A DNA stretch of 64,000 nucleotides from Deltaproteobacteria bacterium (GCA_026416535.1 JAOAFA010000104.1:1-64000); one strand, 5' to 3'. Shown: positions 44,969 through 55,121, counted from the stretch's first letter. The notes: generated from the letters alone by a model not told the origin. Numbers and translations are program-made.

Positions 44969-46300
44969 TTACTTTATAACGTCGGGTACTGGTTCTGGTG
45001 CATCTTTGTATCCTAAAAGTTTTCTTAAAGAGAATCCCACAAATGGTTGTTGAGGGACGGGGATCTTCCCAGCTGCTATCCATACCAGGCCCTTCTCTGG
45101 GTCGAAAACAATGGCGAATAGCGCACCATATGTTGCGATACTTTTACCATTATCAAACTCATCTATGGGTGATTCTTCCCCAGTGTATGGGTTTATCCTA
45201 TCTCTTAAGACTTTGACTAAATTCTCTGGGTCAAGCATTCCATAGAGCGTGTCCTTACCATTGGGTTCAAGCAGTTGTGCATATCTGTCATATCTCAGGA
45301 TATTTGCCTCTTTTGTAGGTTCTTTGTCATAGTCTTTAGTCTCTTCAGCTAAGAAATGATTAGTAACGTATATAACACCATTCGAGTCCATTCTCCTCTC
45401 ACCTATATGCTTTGCTGTCATCTCAAATACTGATGCGGTCTTATTTTTACCATCAGCAATCATGAATATCTCTGTGCTCATATGCCTTTCTTTCAGTATT
45501 ATATCTCTAGCCTCATCAAGATTGTGAGCCTCTCTTACAATCTTAGCAAGCATCTGTACATGGCTTCGACCCTCGAGGGATGTCTGAGAAACATCTCTTG
45601 GATGAGCCTCATTAGATGCAATAGAGATACCCTCTACATTCATTGCAGAGTACGGGCTCAGATTCGCTGGGAATCCTATATACATGTGGGGTATCCCACC
45701 CTTAGGTTGCCTTACAAATATCGTCGGATTTTCAAGTATGTAGTCAATCTTAGACCAATCAAGTATCCTCCCGTGGTAAAGCCTCTTATCTCTTGTAGCA
45801 TTATGTGCTACCGCCGCTTGAGAACAGGCCTGCTTTGGCATACCATTCAAGAGATACTCCATAAACACATCCCCAAAATTTAAAATTATACACTTCTGAT
45901 AGGACCAACCAGTATCTTTTGCTGCATCTACAAGACCCTTGCATTCTTCTATGATCTCGGGATAACTCTGTTTAATAGCTATGTCTATCACCCCCATATC
46001 CCTTGCCATCTCCTCCTGCTGAGATAAGATAGGGTCTTTTTTGATAAACTCAAGACCTTTTTTTAGCTCATCTCTCAAAAGGGTTCCGTGTTGGTAACCC
46101 ATCTCATAAGGGGTCCCTTTTAGCCAAACAACCTTAAATATTCCTATCTGTTCTTTCTTTGGCTCAACAGATGGATATCTGGAGTCTTCGCCAATTGTTG
46201 AATCAAGGAAGGCATCCGAAAAATCAGGATGTGTATCGGTATCTCTATTTGAACAACCAAAAGTTAATAAACACAATAAAAGAAATAACCCCTTTTTCAT
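44969..46300 (-). CDS. C45-type acyltransferase/peptidase lipoprotein
   Basis: 443 residues. The lipobox LTFGC after MKKGLFLLLCL makes it a lipoprotein. GTPYEMGYQHG and the nucleophile region KQACSQAAVAHN, with LYHGRILDW behind it, are typical of the acyl-CoA:6-aminopenicillanic-acid acyltransferase (C45) / phospholipase-B-like Ntn group. The Cys becomes the N terminus after self-cleavage in this family. It would hydrolyse amides or transfer acyl groups in the periplasm; the substrate is unknown. It follows GH4 by twelve bases with GGGGAG before its ATG, as the last gene of the VWA-flippase-GH4 operon. Confidence 0.8.
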   Translation of the reverse strand: MKKGLFLLLCLLTFGCSNRDTDTHPDFSDAFLDSTIGEDSRYPSVEPKKEQIGIFKVVWLKGTPYEMGYQHGTLLRDELKKGLEFIKKDPILSQQEEMARDMGVIDIAIKQSYPEIIEECKGLVDAAKDTGWSYQKCIILNFGDVFMEYLLNGMPKQACSQAAVAHNATRDKRLYHGRILDWSKIDYILENPTIFVRQPKGGIPHMYIGFPANLSPYSAMNVEGISIASNEAHPRDVSQTSLEGRSHVQMLAKIVREAHNLDEARDIILKERHMSTEIFMIADGKNKTASVFEMTAKHIGERRMDSNGVIYVTNHFLAEETKDYDKEPTKEANILRYDRYAQLLEPNGKDTLYGMLDPENLVKVLRDRINPYTGEESPIDEFDNGKSIATYGALFAIVFDPEKGLVWIAAGKIPVPQQPFVGFSLRKLLGYKDAPEPVPDVIK

Positions 46301-46312
46301 AAGAGCTCTCCC

Positions 46313-47647
46313 CTATTTATAACCAGAAAAATACTTACTGTGGACACAAAGAAATTCCTTTAGTATTTTACCAGCAACTCTCTCTCCTATAAGTGGATGA
46401 ACTGATAGTGCCTTCTCAGCAAGAGTGAGAGATTTGTTGAGAATAGCCTGGGCCGCCACATTTTCATATTCAGCAACCCTTTTTACAGTCTCAATAACAC
46501 TTTCAGGTAATTCAAATTCAATCTGCTTAGAATTGATACTCCCTCCTCTTATATAGCAGAACTTCTCAACCACGTATTCATCAGGTAAAAAGTTAAGTGT
46601 CCCTTTGTTGGGTAGAATCATTGGTATATTCAGATCTTTCTTCTCTCTTATTGCGGATATAATTCTCAATGCAACCTCGGCATACCCCTCTGACTCATTT
46701 TCAACAACCCGTCTCTTAATATTGTGGTATGCATAAGACATATATGTTTCGAATCGGTTATTGAGGTATTTCTCATATATCTGAATAAGTCTCTCAGGAT
46801 TTTCTTCCTTTAACAGATTTTCGACAAGCTCTCTATTGACTCTAAGCAGGTATTCTCCCCTTGTCTCAGCCTCGCTCATCATTCCTTTTAGTGCATCCTG
46901 TGAGCAGTAGTAATAATAGAGATATTCATTCTTAAAGAGTCCATCCTTTACAAAGATAGACCTTTCGAAAGGCCCATGGGCGATATTATAAAATTCTTCA
47001 CTCATTATGAGCTCTGGTAGTATATCTCTTGAGTCAGACAGTAGTCTTGTAGTCCAGCTAAGATGGTTTAAGCCCACTATCTCTGATTCAAAACTAAATC
47101 TATCTCTTTTAAGGAATTCTGAGGCATAAATCCTACAAGCATCGGCTGAATCACAGATGCCTATAACATCTTCAAAACCGGCAATATTAAGTGCTCTCAC
47201 AACAATTCCAGCGGGATTCGTAAAGTTGATAAGAATACAATTTGGACTCCTCTTTCTTATCTCTTCTGAATAACTAATGAGAGAAGGGATGCTCCTTGCT
47301 GCAAATGAAAACCCTGCAGCACCCGTAGTCTCTTGACCAATTATATTATATCTTAAGCAAATCCTCTCATCTATGGCCCTACCTTCCTCAAAACCCTCTC
47401 TAATAGTGAATACTACCGCATCAAGATTGTCAGAGAATTCTTCAATAGAACTACACTTGATAAGATCAATTTTCTTACCACTCTTGCTTATTATTGCTGA
47501 GGCAAGTTTGAGGATTGCATCTGTCTTTCTTGCATCGATGTCATATACTCTTACTTCCTCGAGCGCCTCTCCAAAATTGAAATCACTGAGCATCCTAATG
47601 ATTATTGGTGATCTAATACCCCCACCACCCAGAATTCCAATATTCAT
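46313..47647 (-). CDS. GH4-family 6-phospho-glycosidase
   Basis: 444 residues. NAD-binding N terminus GILGGGGIRSPII, then INFTNPAGIVVRA, the Cys-containing VIGICDSADA and GLNHLSW are the landmarks of GH4 enzymes (CelF/LicH type). GH4 uses NAD and a divalent metal with a redox mechanism to split phosphorylated glycosides. The Cys metal ligand is present in an unusual CDS context instead of CN. No PTS gene is adjacent, so the source of a phosphorylated substrate is unclear. It overlaps the membrane-protein gene upstream by ATGA. Confidence 0.9.
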   Translation of the reverse strand: MNIGILGGGGIRSPIIIRMLSDFNFGEALEEVRVYDIDARKTDAILKLASAIISKSGKKIDLIKCSSIEEFSDNLDAVVFTIREGFEEGRAIDERICLRYNIIGQETTGAAGFSFAARSIPSLISYSEEIRKRSPNCILINFTNPAGIVVRALNIAGFEDVIGICDSADACRIYASEFLKRDRFSFESEIVGLNHLSWTTRLLSDSRDILPELIMSEEFYNIAHGPFERSIFVKDGLFKNEYLYYYYCSQDALKGMMSEAETRGEYLLRVNRELVENLLKEENPERLIQIYEKYLNNRFETYMSYAYHNIKRRVVENESEGYAEVALRIISAIREKKDLNIPMILPNKGTLNFLPDEYVVEKFCYIRGGSINSKQIEFELPESVIETVKRVAEYENVAAQAILNKSLTLAEKALSVHPLIGERVAGKILKEFLCVHSKYFSGYK

Positions 47648-48630
47648 TTGGATACCTCCGCTTGCTTTTTTATATCTCCTAATAAGAACAATCCCTTGTT
47701 TAGGTAGTACAAACCCATAATTACTTGACCTAAGATAAAGACCATATTTGAGGCAAATGTAGAGGCAAGTATATCAGCCTTCTCTCCATATCTTTCCAGG
47801 AGTATAAGGCTCATGCCTTGGAATGTCCCCAGTCCAGATGGAGTTATCGGTATGGCCCCTATAAAAAGTGATAAAATAACTAAGGAGATACCCTCTGAAT
47901 AAGGAACCTTTATATTAAAAAACCATAGCGCCATGACCATGTAAAACGCCTTCAAAAAGATCCTGGGAATTCTTACTATTAATATTGTAATCAGGTCTGG
48001 AAATGGGATAAGAATCAGAGCCCCAAGGAGTTGTCCTATTTTGTTGGACATGAGAAGAGATGAGACCCTCAGTTTATCATTTTTGAATAGCCACATAATC
48101 GAAAATCTCACGACAAGATACACAGGTATAACCATCATTAGACCCATAATTAGATAAGGCACAAAACTCGCTACGCCAATAACCTCTTTTTTGATACTCA
48201 ATCCCAAAGCAATTGTAAGGGATACAATATCTATAAACAACAGCAGCAACAGTGCCCCACCCACATAAAAGAAAGGAAGGCCCGATTTTTTATGATAGTA
48301 ATATCCAATACTCATTTGCCCTATTGCCTGATTTAAAAACCCAATAAGTCCCGAAATAGATTTTACAATGAGCATCTCATTAAAACTTGTATAGATTACC
48401 GATTTATCAATGAGCAGTTTAGTTCCTAAAACATCTACCAAAAAGACAATAAAAAAGAACACAATGCTTGCAGGGATGAAGTAATCATATCTCCCTCTTG
48501 ATAGAGAATCTACAAATCTCTCTAAAGAAACTACGTTTATTAGGTATAGCAGTATGACTATTCCTAATATGTAAGGAAAGAGTTTCCTGCCATAGTGCAG
48601 AAGTTTATTTTTACCTTCAATATTACCCAC
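47644..48630 (-). CDS. LPG-synthase/flippase-like membrane protein (UPF0104)
   Basis: 328 residues with seven to eight membrane helices. The layout (GLIGFLNQAIGQMSIGYYYHKKSGL in the middle and PITPSGLGTFQGMSLILLERYG near the end) is that of the lysylphosphatidylglycerol-synthase transmembrane/AglD family. Relatives move or modify polyprenyl- or phospholipid-linked compounds. The start is GTG 48630 with AGGA five bases ahead, ten bases after the VWA gene stop. Its neighbours suggest a role in exported glycan handling; this is inference. Confidence 0.8.
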   Translation of the reverse strand: MGNIEGKNKLLHYGRKLFPYILGIVILLYLINVVSLERFVDSLSRGRYDYFIPASIVFFFIVFLVDVLGTKLLIDKSVIYTSFNEMLIVKSISGLIGFLNQAIGQMSIGYYYHKKSGLPFFYVGGALLLLLFIDIVSLTIALGLSIKKEVIGVASFVPYLIMGLMMVIPVYLVVRFSIMWLFKNDKLRVSSLLMSNKIGQLLGALILIPFPDLITILIVRIPRIFLKAFYMVMALWFFNIKVPYSEGISLVILSLFIGAIPITPSGLGTFQGMSLILLERYGEKADILASTFASNMVFILGQVIMGLYYLNKGLFLLGDIKKQAEVSK

Positions 48631-48639
48631 AATATCCTG

Positions 48640-50790
48640 TTACTCAATTAGATTACAAGAACATGATGAGCCTGAGGTCTCATCTGACCCATAAATATCC
48701 CTTGAAATACCACCATCTTTTTCAACGTAAACATCAGGATAAGGTAAGCTACCATCTATTGAAGTGGTATCTTTCATAGGTACATCAACAGATATGTCAA
48801 GTGCCGGACCAAAATCATATCCCGCATCCTGAATAGGAACCTCTTTCTCGTCAATACACTGACCATCATAGCAAACCGCCGGTTCAGGACAATCTATTCT
48901 AAAACACGGATCATCCACACATTGGCCATCCTTACAGATTCTCCCCCATGCACAAATAACACCCCAGCATCTATCCTCAACGCAATTCCCCTCAACACAG
49001 GTCTTACCGAATTCACACCTTACATTAAAACATTTATCTTCGACACACTCCCCGTCAACACATCTCTTGCCACTTTCACACTTAACCTGATAACAACTCT
49101 TTACACAGAAACCATCACGGCAGAACTCATTTGGTTCACAATTTATATTCTTACATGGATTATCTATGCAGTTACTGTTTTTACATACCTTCCCTTCTTC
49201 GCACCCCATCACATAGCATGTTCCATCTAAACAAGCTCCATTTTTGCATATCCAATTTTCCGGACATACGAGAGACTCACAGGGGTCGATACATCTCCCG
49301 TCCTGACATATCTTCCCTTCTGGACATTCTACATCAAAACACTTATCATCTTTTAAGCACCATCCCTCTTTATTACATCTTCTACCTGTCGGGCACTCAT
49401 TATTAACACATGCAACTACGCACTGCCCTTTATAGCAGACCGCCTCTCCTCCACAGAGGTCCTTCCCCTCATCTACTTTTCCATTACAATTATTGTCAAC
49501 CCCATCACAAACTTCTTGTGGAGTGGGACCACACCCCCCACAACCATTATTCGGCAAGGGCGCATCACAGGACTTTTCATCCCATTTGCCATTTAAACAA
49601 TATTCATAGCCAGTTCCACATTGATTTGCACAAGGTCTCCTCATGACCTGATTATTCTCGTTCTCATCTGTAAATCCATCGCAATCATTGTCTATTCCAT
49701 CACATTGTTCTTGTGAAGGGGAGTATATTTGGATGCACTTCAAGACACTCCCCTCACACCTGTTTATTCCATATTTGCATATTCCAAACTTACCTGTATC
49801 ACATTCTTTGTTCTCATCTTCGTAAGATGGAGCGGTGCAATTAACCCACTTCCCCCTTTCGCAGCTTTCTACCCCTTTAGTGTTGCAAGCCCCCTCACAT
49901 TCCCTAGTAAGACCATCGTCTGTCTTGCCATTACAGTCATTATCTATCCCATCACAAATCTCTTTTGGAATCGTGATATTAAGAATTTTATTAAGTTCGT
50001 TTGCAAGTGTCTGTGGATCACTTGCGTTATACGCTTTATTATTAACTGCTGTCCCACCTGCTATTGCCATATCATTTAATGATTGGGCCCCTTTCGTGTT
50101 GTCACCATAGCCTATGACAAACGTCTTGATATCATAATAATTAGACTGGTATTGCGTAGCTCTAAGTTTAAGTACGGCGCCTACGGGATCACCACCGCAC
50201 GTCTCCTCACCATCAGTTAGAAGTATAACAAAATAAGGTCTACAATCTCTTACAGGATCTGATGGGAGTAGTTGGTTTACAAAATAATCCCTCATTGACA
50301 AGAGGGCCTTATCAATAGGTGTTGAACCATCAGCTCTCAATTCCTTATTCTGAGGATAGTTTTCATTATTATCCATCCATGACAAAATCTCCTGGGTATT
50401 TCCATCTCTTATTGGCACAAGAACCTCTCCTCCCTTTAGGCAGTTCTCACTTCCATCATAGTTAATAGTTCTTCCGCCATAAGCACTAGAAGGATTGCTC
50501 ACACCCTCTTTCTGATAGAACCTCCCAAGTCCAAATGTTATTTTATTTTGGAACGATTGAACCACTGAAGTCAAAACACTCTTTGCAGTGTATATCTTTG
50601 AGTTCTTACCCTCTCCATTACATGGGCTCCCATTTGAACCGTCACAATATTGTTCTACACCCTGCGGATTTTCAGTCATAGAGCCGGATGAGTCAAAGAG
50701 AATAAGCACATACGGCTTAATTGTCTGTGCATCGAGAACGACAGAAAACATTACAAATGAAACTAAGAGATAAAGATATTTCATTTTCAT
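48640..50790 (-). CDS. VWA / MopE-repeat / Cys-repeat exported protein with CSC tail
   Basis: 716 residues. A signal peptide (YLYLLVSFVMFSVVLDA) is followed by a VWA domain (about residues 25-270) with the metal-site DSSGSMTEN. Three MopE-type motifs come next (CDGIDNDCNGKTDD, CDGIDNDCDGFTDE and CDGVDNNCNGKVDE). Then there are nine repeats of about 20 residues, C-x4-C-x5/6-C-x4-C, for example CFRIDCPEPAVCYDGQC. An Asp-rich linker and the extreme end SGSSCSCNLIE follow. MopE motifs bind metal, and VWA domains bind ligands through a metal ion, so a surface adhesion or metal-binding role is likely. The Cys tail matches the NAGPA protein. It is the first gene of the operon with the flippase-like, GH4 and C45 genes. 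Confidence 0.85.
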   Translation of the reverse strand: MKMKYLYLLVSFVMFSVVLDAQTIKPYVLILFDSSGSMTENPQGVEQYCDGSNGSPCNGEGKNSKIYTAKSVLTSVVQSFQNKITFGLGRFYQKEGVSNPSSAYGGRTINYDGSENCLKGGEVLVPIRDGNTQEILSWMDNNENYPQNKELRADGSTPIDKALLSMRDYFVNQLLPSDPVRDCRPYFVILLTDGEETCGGDPVGAVLKLRATQYQSNYYDIKTFVIGYGDNTKGAQSLNDMAIAGGTAVNNKAYNASDPQTLANELNKILNITIPKEICDGIDNDCNGKTDDGLTRECEGACNTKGVESCERGKWVNCTAPSYEDENKECDTGKFGICKYGINRCEGSVLKCIQIYSPSQEQCDGIDNDCDGFTDENENNQVMRRPCANQCGTGYEYCLNGKWDEKSCDAPLPNNGCGGCGPTPQEVCDGVDNNCNGKVDEGKDLCGGEAVCYKGQCVVACVNNECPTGRRCNKEGWCLKDDKCFDVECPEGKICQDGRCIDPCESLVCPENWICKNGACLDGTCYVMGCEEGKVCKNSNCIDNPCKNINCEPNEFCRDGFCVKSCYQVKCESGKRCVDGECVEDKCFNVRCEFGKTCVEGNCVEDRCWGVICAWGRICKDGQCVDDPCFRIDCPEPAVCYDGQCIDEKEVPIQDAGYDFGPALDISVDVPMKDTTSIDGSLPYPDVYVEKDGGISRDIYGSDETSGSSCSCNLIE
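48850..49415 (-). repeat. Nine tandem ~60-bp repeats coding Cys-rich units
   Basis: This coding repeat specifies nine copies of a 4-Cys unit in the VWA/MopE protein. The units share CxxGKxCxxGxC-type spacing but have diverged, so DNA identity between copies is moderate. Copy number may vary between strains by slippage or recombination. Confidence 0.75.
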
Positions 50791-51182
50791 ATCACCTTCT
50801 CCTTAAAACATATAAATATTATCACAACTTTACCCTAATATAAATAAAATTCATAAAAAAGATATTATGCCGTTTTATACTGTTACCGCCATAAACTACC
50901 TTTAGATAAGGATAAACAAGTGAGTAAGATGGGTTTTGAATAGATAAGTTTGCAGTTCGAAAACCAACCCGTAAACTTTATTTCGCTACTATTATCTCTC
51001 TAGCTGACACATAAAAATAGTCTTTGGTAATATGAAATGGAGTATTTCATTTTTGATGACTCGAACAGTATAAGGTAATGTATCTTTAGATTGAATAAGA
51101 CTTTGAACATTTATGTTTAAATGTAAGGATTCTTAATATTTTGAGAGGGGAATTAAGAGGGTAGGAAGACTAATTAAAACAT
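50791..51182. other. Gene-free stretch
   Basis: About 390 AT-rich bases between the VWA gene start and the histidine-kinase stop. No RNA gene or recognisable promoter pair seen, though the VWA operon's promoter must be here. Confidence 0.4.
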
Positions 51183-52667
51183 TTATTTAAACCGAGGCAG
51201 TATTACTTCAAATCTCGTCCCCTTTTGTTCGACCGATTCAACAAATATACCACCGTTGTGGATCTCAACGGCATTCTTCACAGATAACATTCCAAGACCC
51301 TTGCCATACGATTTCGTAGTAAAAAATGGTTCAAATAGTTTACTCATTGTCTGCTTACTCATACCACAACCATTATCCTCAACTACTATGTAGACATATT
51401 CATCTTCCACAATGTTGGTGGAGGCAAGGTTGTTGCTTATCTCAGCTTTGCTGTAAAATCTTCGCCCAGTTTGAATTATTATTTCTCCGCCCCTATTCCC
51501 TATTGCCTCGATAGAATTAAGTAAGAGATTCATTACTATCTGTTGTATCCTAAGAGGATATCCTGATATAACTATCCTCTTTTCAGTGCGATTAAACATA
51601 ATCTTTATATTCTCTCTTTGCTTTGGTTTAAGCCATCTTATAATTTCATCTATTAGGCCATTTATTTCTACTTCCTGAGGTCTTTCTAATCGACCATTCA
51701 CAATATTAATTATAGAGTCGGAAAATCTCCTTATCTTTTCCATCGAATTTTTTAATTGAATAAACATTGGATCTCTCAAAAATTCTTCTCTATTTATTAA
51801 ATCAAGTAAACCCATGGTTGTTGTAATAGCGTTGTTTAAATCATGAATCACACCTGGAACAATATTTTGCATCGACTCCGCCCTCTCGAGAAGATTCACC
51901 TTGTCATCAAGGGTCTTCTTGACCTTTTCATAAAACAACTGCTCCGAGATATCCCGCACAGTAGCCAATAGATAACTTGAGTTGTTTATTGTAATTTTCT
52001 TCAAATGAACTATTGCATCGACTGGATTCCCATCTTTGTCTATGTGTTGCCAGTAAAACTCTTGTTCAACCCCGGATAAAGCCATATTAATAAGCGTATT
52101 GCTCTTTTCAAAGGAGCTACTCCCATCAGGTTGATAGAGCGGGGAGAAGTCAGCAGGTCTTTTACCTATTATATCGCTCTTATTGCATTTAAATATCTCG
52201 GCCATTCGATCATTTGTATCGAGGAAAATCTCTCTCATAATTATTTGACCATCTTTGGAAGCATTAAATAGCTCTCTAAACTTAGATTCACTATCCTCCA
52301 AGCTTTTTATTAGACTTTTGTAGTTTGTGATATCTGTGGCTAGATGTGCAAAGCCTTCAATATTTCCTTCATTATCAAGTATAGGATCAACAGTGACCCT
52401 AAAAACTCTGTCTCCGACTATCATCTCCATCTCTTCCCGCTTCCTGCTCCCCTGCGCCTTCAATAATGGGCAGCCTTCTACATGAAACCCAGTTTTGTGA
52501 ACAACCTCAAAACATCTTTTACCAATAACATCCTCTTTTTTTAAATTGAACATAGACAAGAAAGCCTTGTTGCACTCTAAAACAACCCCTTCCTTACTCA
52601 AGAACAGCATCAAGTCGTTTGATGCATTAAAGAATACCTCATACAAATCGGACTTTAGCTCTTTCAA
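51183..52667 (-). CDS. PAS-PAS histidine kinase
   Basis: About 494 residues. Two PAS domains (about 10-115 and 125-250) precede a dimerisation helix with the phospho-His in VIHDLNNAITT and an HATPase domain with NLLLNSIEAI, VEDNGCGMS and FFTTKSYGKGLGM. No membrane segments, so it senses something in the cytoplasm. The preferred start is TTG 52667, nine bases after AAGGAG; the track's GTG 52685 lacks such a site. No response regulator lies beside it. The NtrC-family regulator at 37-38.4 kb is a candidate partner by absence of others, not by evidence. Confidence 0.88.
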   Translation of the reverse strand: MKELKSDLYEVFFNASNDLMLFLSKEGVVLECNKAFLSMFNLKKEDVIGKRCFEVVHKTGFHVEGCPLLKAQGSRKREEMEMIVGDRVFRVTVDPILDNEGNIEGFAHLATDITNYKSLIKSLEDSESKFRELFNASKDGQIIMREIFLDTNDRMAEIFKCNKSDIIGKRPADFSPLYQPDGSSSFEKSNTLINMALSGVEQEFYWQHIDKDGNPVDAIVHLKKITINNSSYLLATVRDISEQLFYEKVKKTLDDKVNLLERAESMQNIVPGVIHDLNNAITTTMGLLDLINREEFLRDPMFIQLKNSMEKIRRFSDSIINIVNGRLERPQEVEINGLIDEIIRWLKPKQRENIKIMFNRTEKRIVISGYPLRIQQIVMNLLLNSIEAIGNRGGEIIIQTGRRFYSKAEISNNLASTNIVEDEYVYIVVEDNGCGMSKQTMSKLFEPFFTTKSYGKGLGMLSVKNAVEIHNGGIFVESVEQKGTRFEVILPRFK

Positions 52668-53090
52668 GATAAAACACTCCTTCACTCAGAGAAAAATTGT
52701 CAATAACCCTTCCTTTTAATATTAATATCGCTCCTTTTACTTTATATGTCAAGAAATATAATTTTAGTATCTTGGTAAACTAAAGCTCATCAGTTTTATG
52801 CTTTGCCATACTTATAGGCACACCTATGTATTGAGACTCATCAAGAAAAAATCATGTACCTTTTCTTTGTTGGATTTAGAGATAAACGTTTGCAGAGGTT
52901 TCTTTGAAAGAGGTAAAGACTTTTCAGATTACTGAAGAGGAATAACTATCCCTAAAATGGCAACTGGAATATAACTCTGAATCAAACCCTACTCCAATGT
53001 TATAAGTAAGACGCGTAAACATAACAGACTCACGATTATGATCGATAGAGTTATATTGAACTAGATTTAGTCCATGATGTGTTCAACAAT
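52668..53090. other. Gene-free stretch
   Basis: About 420 bases with frequent stops in all frames. Nothing recognisable. Confidence 0.4.
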
Positions 53091-55121
53091 TTATTTCAGA
53101 TAAAACCTCCGATACTTTGTCTGATGAAGATGCCTTATGAATTCCGGGTTTATATTTAAAATACCCTGAGAGAGACCTTCTCTTCCGAAGTCTATTTCTG
53201 GTCCCGTCCACTGTGATTTATCAATCAAGAACACAAAATAATAGTCGGGGTCAATTGTGATATGCCGAGGCGAGGAAGAAAGTCGCGTACTAATCTCTTT
53301 GACATCACCCACATTGCCTATGTCTACAGACACAATTTTCTCTTCATAATTGGTAGATATATGTATCTGTAGATTTTTCAGTTCTTGATTTCCTGCTGTC
53401 TTCATAATCTTAAAAGACAGGTTTCCATTGACGAACTCAAAGTCAAACACTTTTAGTGTTGGACAGGGGGTCGAGTAGATCCATTCATTAAAAAATTTTT
53501 CCCAAAAATCGTAGTTGTTTGTGAAATTGATTAGAAATTCTCTCAAATCCTCGGTTGTGACACGTTTATGTTTAAATTTTTCATACCATTTCCGTAAAAA
53601 TGCATATCTATTTATATTAAAATCTCTTTCGAGCCTCAGCAAAATCATCTCAACAATTGAGGATCCGTACTTATAAAACTGGTCCAAGACATCATTAAAA
53701 TAGTTCATTATATCCTCTGAATCTGAGAATCTCAGGGGGACACCATATTGTGAGTATTCCTCCGCGGCAAACAACCGCCAATAATATTTCAACTTATCTA
53801 CTGTCTGTTTCTCAGTAATCAAAGGCATTATCTCATATATTGTGCTCCACTCAGTAAAGCCCTCTGCAAGCCAAAAGTGCGGCCAATCATAAAACATAAC
53901 ATTATTACCCCACCAATGATGGACAACCTCATGCGCTGTCACATACTGAGACTCTATTGGCTGAGCATTTATTATGCTGGAGCCTATCCAAATAATAGTT
54001 ACATGTTCCATACCACCGCCAAACTCTGGGATATCCGCCAACTGAAGTATCTTCCCAAAGTCATATTTACCCACAATCTCCTCCATCCTGTTTATGGTCT
54101 TGATTGCAGATGCAAATGCCTGCTTTGCCCTCGACAGATTAGATTTTAGAGCTATACCCTTTACTTCTATATCAGATTCAGTTTTCCCAATGCTAAATTC
54201 ATTATAATAATTGCTTGCCGCAAAGCTCAATGAATAGAGAGGTATTGGGGTGCTAAATTCAAAAGTGTAGATATTATTCCCATAATTTCTTATTCCCCCT
54301 ATACTATAGACCTTCCAATAATTGTCAGGAACTTTTATTGAGAGGGAGACTCTGTTTAGTATAATATTAAAATCATATTGTGGGGCGATACTGTAGCTCG
54401 ATTGGGGTACAAACAGCCAATAATGTGTGAAATAAGGCTCTGTAAATGGTCCTATTACAGATTCTTGGTAGTTTAACCTCCACCTCCTTAGTCCGAAGAG
54501 CTCGTTATTGGAATTTACAACGAAACTCATCTTTGTAGTTATTTTGTCACCCTTCTTATAGGGGGAGACACAAATAGTAATTTTAGAACCTTCATATACA
54601 TACTCTCCATCCACCGCTGTGATTAAATGATTATTACCAAAAAGAGTTATTGTATCACCATCAGATTCAGCTTCAACGGACACAATCTCATCTATAAAAT
54701 ACCGAGATGCCTTAAAATCTCTCAAATCTACTACTATGTCGAGTTCCAGCCCATTTGTATGAACTCTCTCTTCATATGAGCACTTGTGAACACCTACATC
54801 ATCTTCTAATGACAGATCAGAAAACTCTAATTCCTTACCTATTATATCATCGCTCACGTCCATATTCGTAAGATCCTCAATTACATCTTCAATATTGATA
54901 TCACTTAATTCAACATCTTGACCAATATCGAGCACCCCTTCACTATCCAGACTATCCCTGCTAGTGTCATTAATTATCCAATCGACATCTTGAAATACGG
55001 GCTCAACCATATCTGACCTATTTATATCACCTATGTTATACTCAACTTCACTATGTGAGCACCCCCACATTATTAAAACACATGTAAAAACAAGAAAAAC
55101 CACAAAGAAATCCTTTTCCAT
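53091..55121 (-). CDS. M1-family metallopeptidase lipoprotein with Asp-rich linker
   Basis: 676 residues. A hydrophobic N terminus ends in IMWGC, a weak lipobox. Residues 30-105 are Asp/Glu/Ile/Ser-rich and without order, as in many Myxococcota-like lipoproteins. The rest has the M1 aminopeptidase plan: a beta-sandwich N domain and the zinc site HEVVHHWW with the downstream Glu in WLAEGFTEW. The exopeptidase motif GAMEN is replaced by GGGMEH, keeping a Glu. It would digest peptides at the periplasmic or outer face. It stands alone between two gene-free stretches. Confidence 0.85.
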   Translation of the reverse strand: MEKDFFVVFLVFTCVLIMWGCSHSEVEYNIGDINRSDMVEPVFQDVDWIINDTSRDSLDSEGVLDIGQDVELSDINIEDVIEDLTNMDVSDDIIGKELEFSDLSLEDDVGVHKCSYEERVHTNGLELDIVVDLRDFKASRYFIDEIVSVEAESDGDTITLFGNNHLITAVDGEYVYEGSKITICVSPYKKGDKITTKMSFVVNSNNELFGLRRWRLNYQESVIGPFTEPYFTHYWLFVPQSSYSIAPQYDFNIILNRVSLSIKVPDNYWKVYSIGGIRNYGNNIYTFEFSTPIPLYSLSFAASNYYNEFSIGKTESDIEVKGIALKSNLSRAKQAFASAIKTINRMEEIVGKYDFGKILQLADIPEFGGGMEHVTIIWIGSSIINAQPIESQYVTAHEVVHHWWGNNVMFYDWPHFWLAEGFTEWSTIYEIMPLITEKQTVDKLKYYWRLFAAEEYSQYGVPLRFSDSEDIMNYFNDVLDQFYKYGSSIVEMILLRLERDFNINRYAFLRKWYEKFKHKRVTTEDLREFLINFTNNYDFWEKFFNEWIYSTPCPTLKVFDFEFVNGNLSFKIMKTAGNQELKNLQIHISTNYEEKIVSVDIGNVGDVKEISTRLSSSPRHITIDPDYYFVFLIDKSQWTGPEIDFGREGLSQGILNINPEFIRHLHQTKYRRFYLK

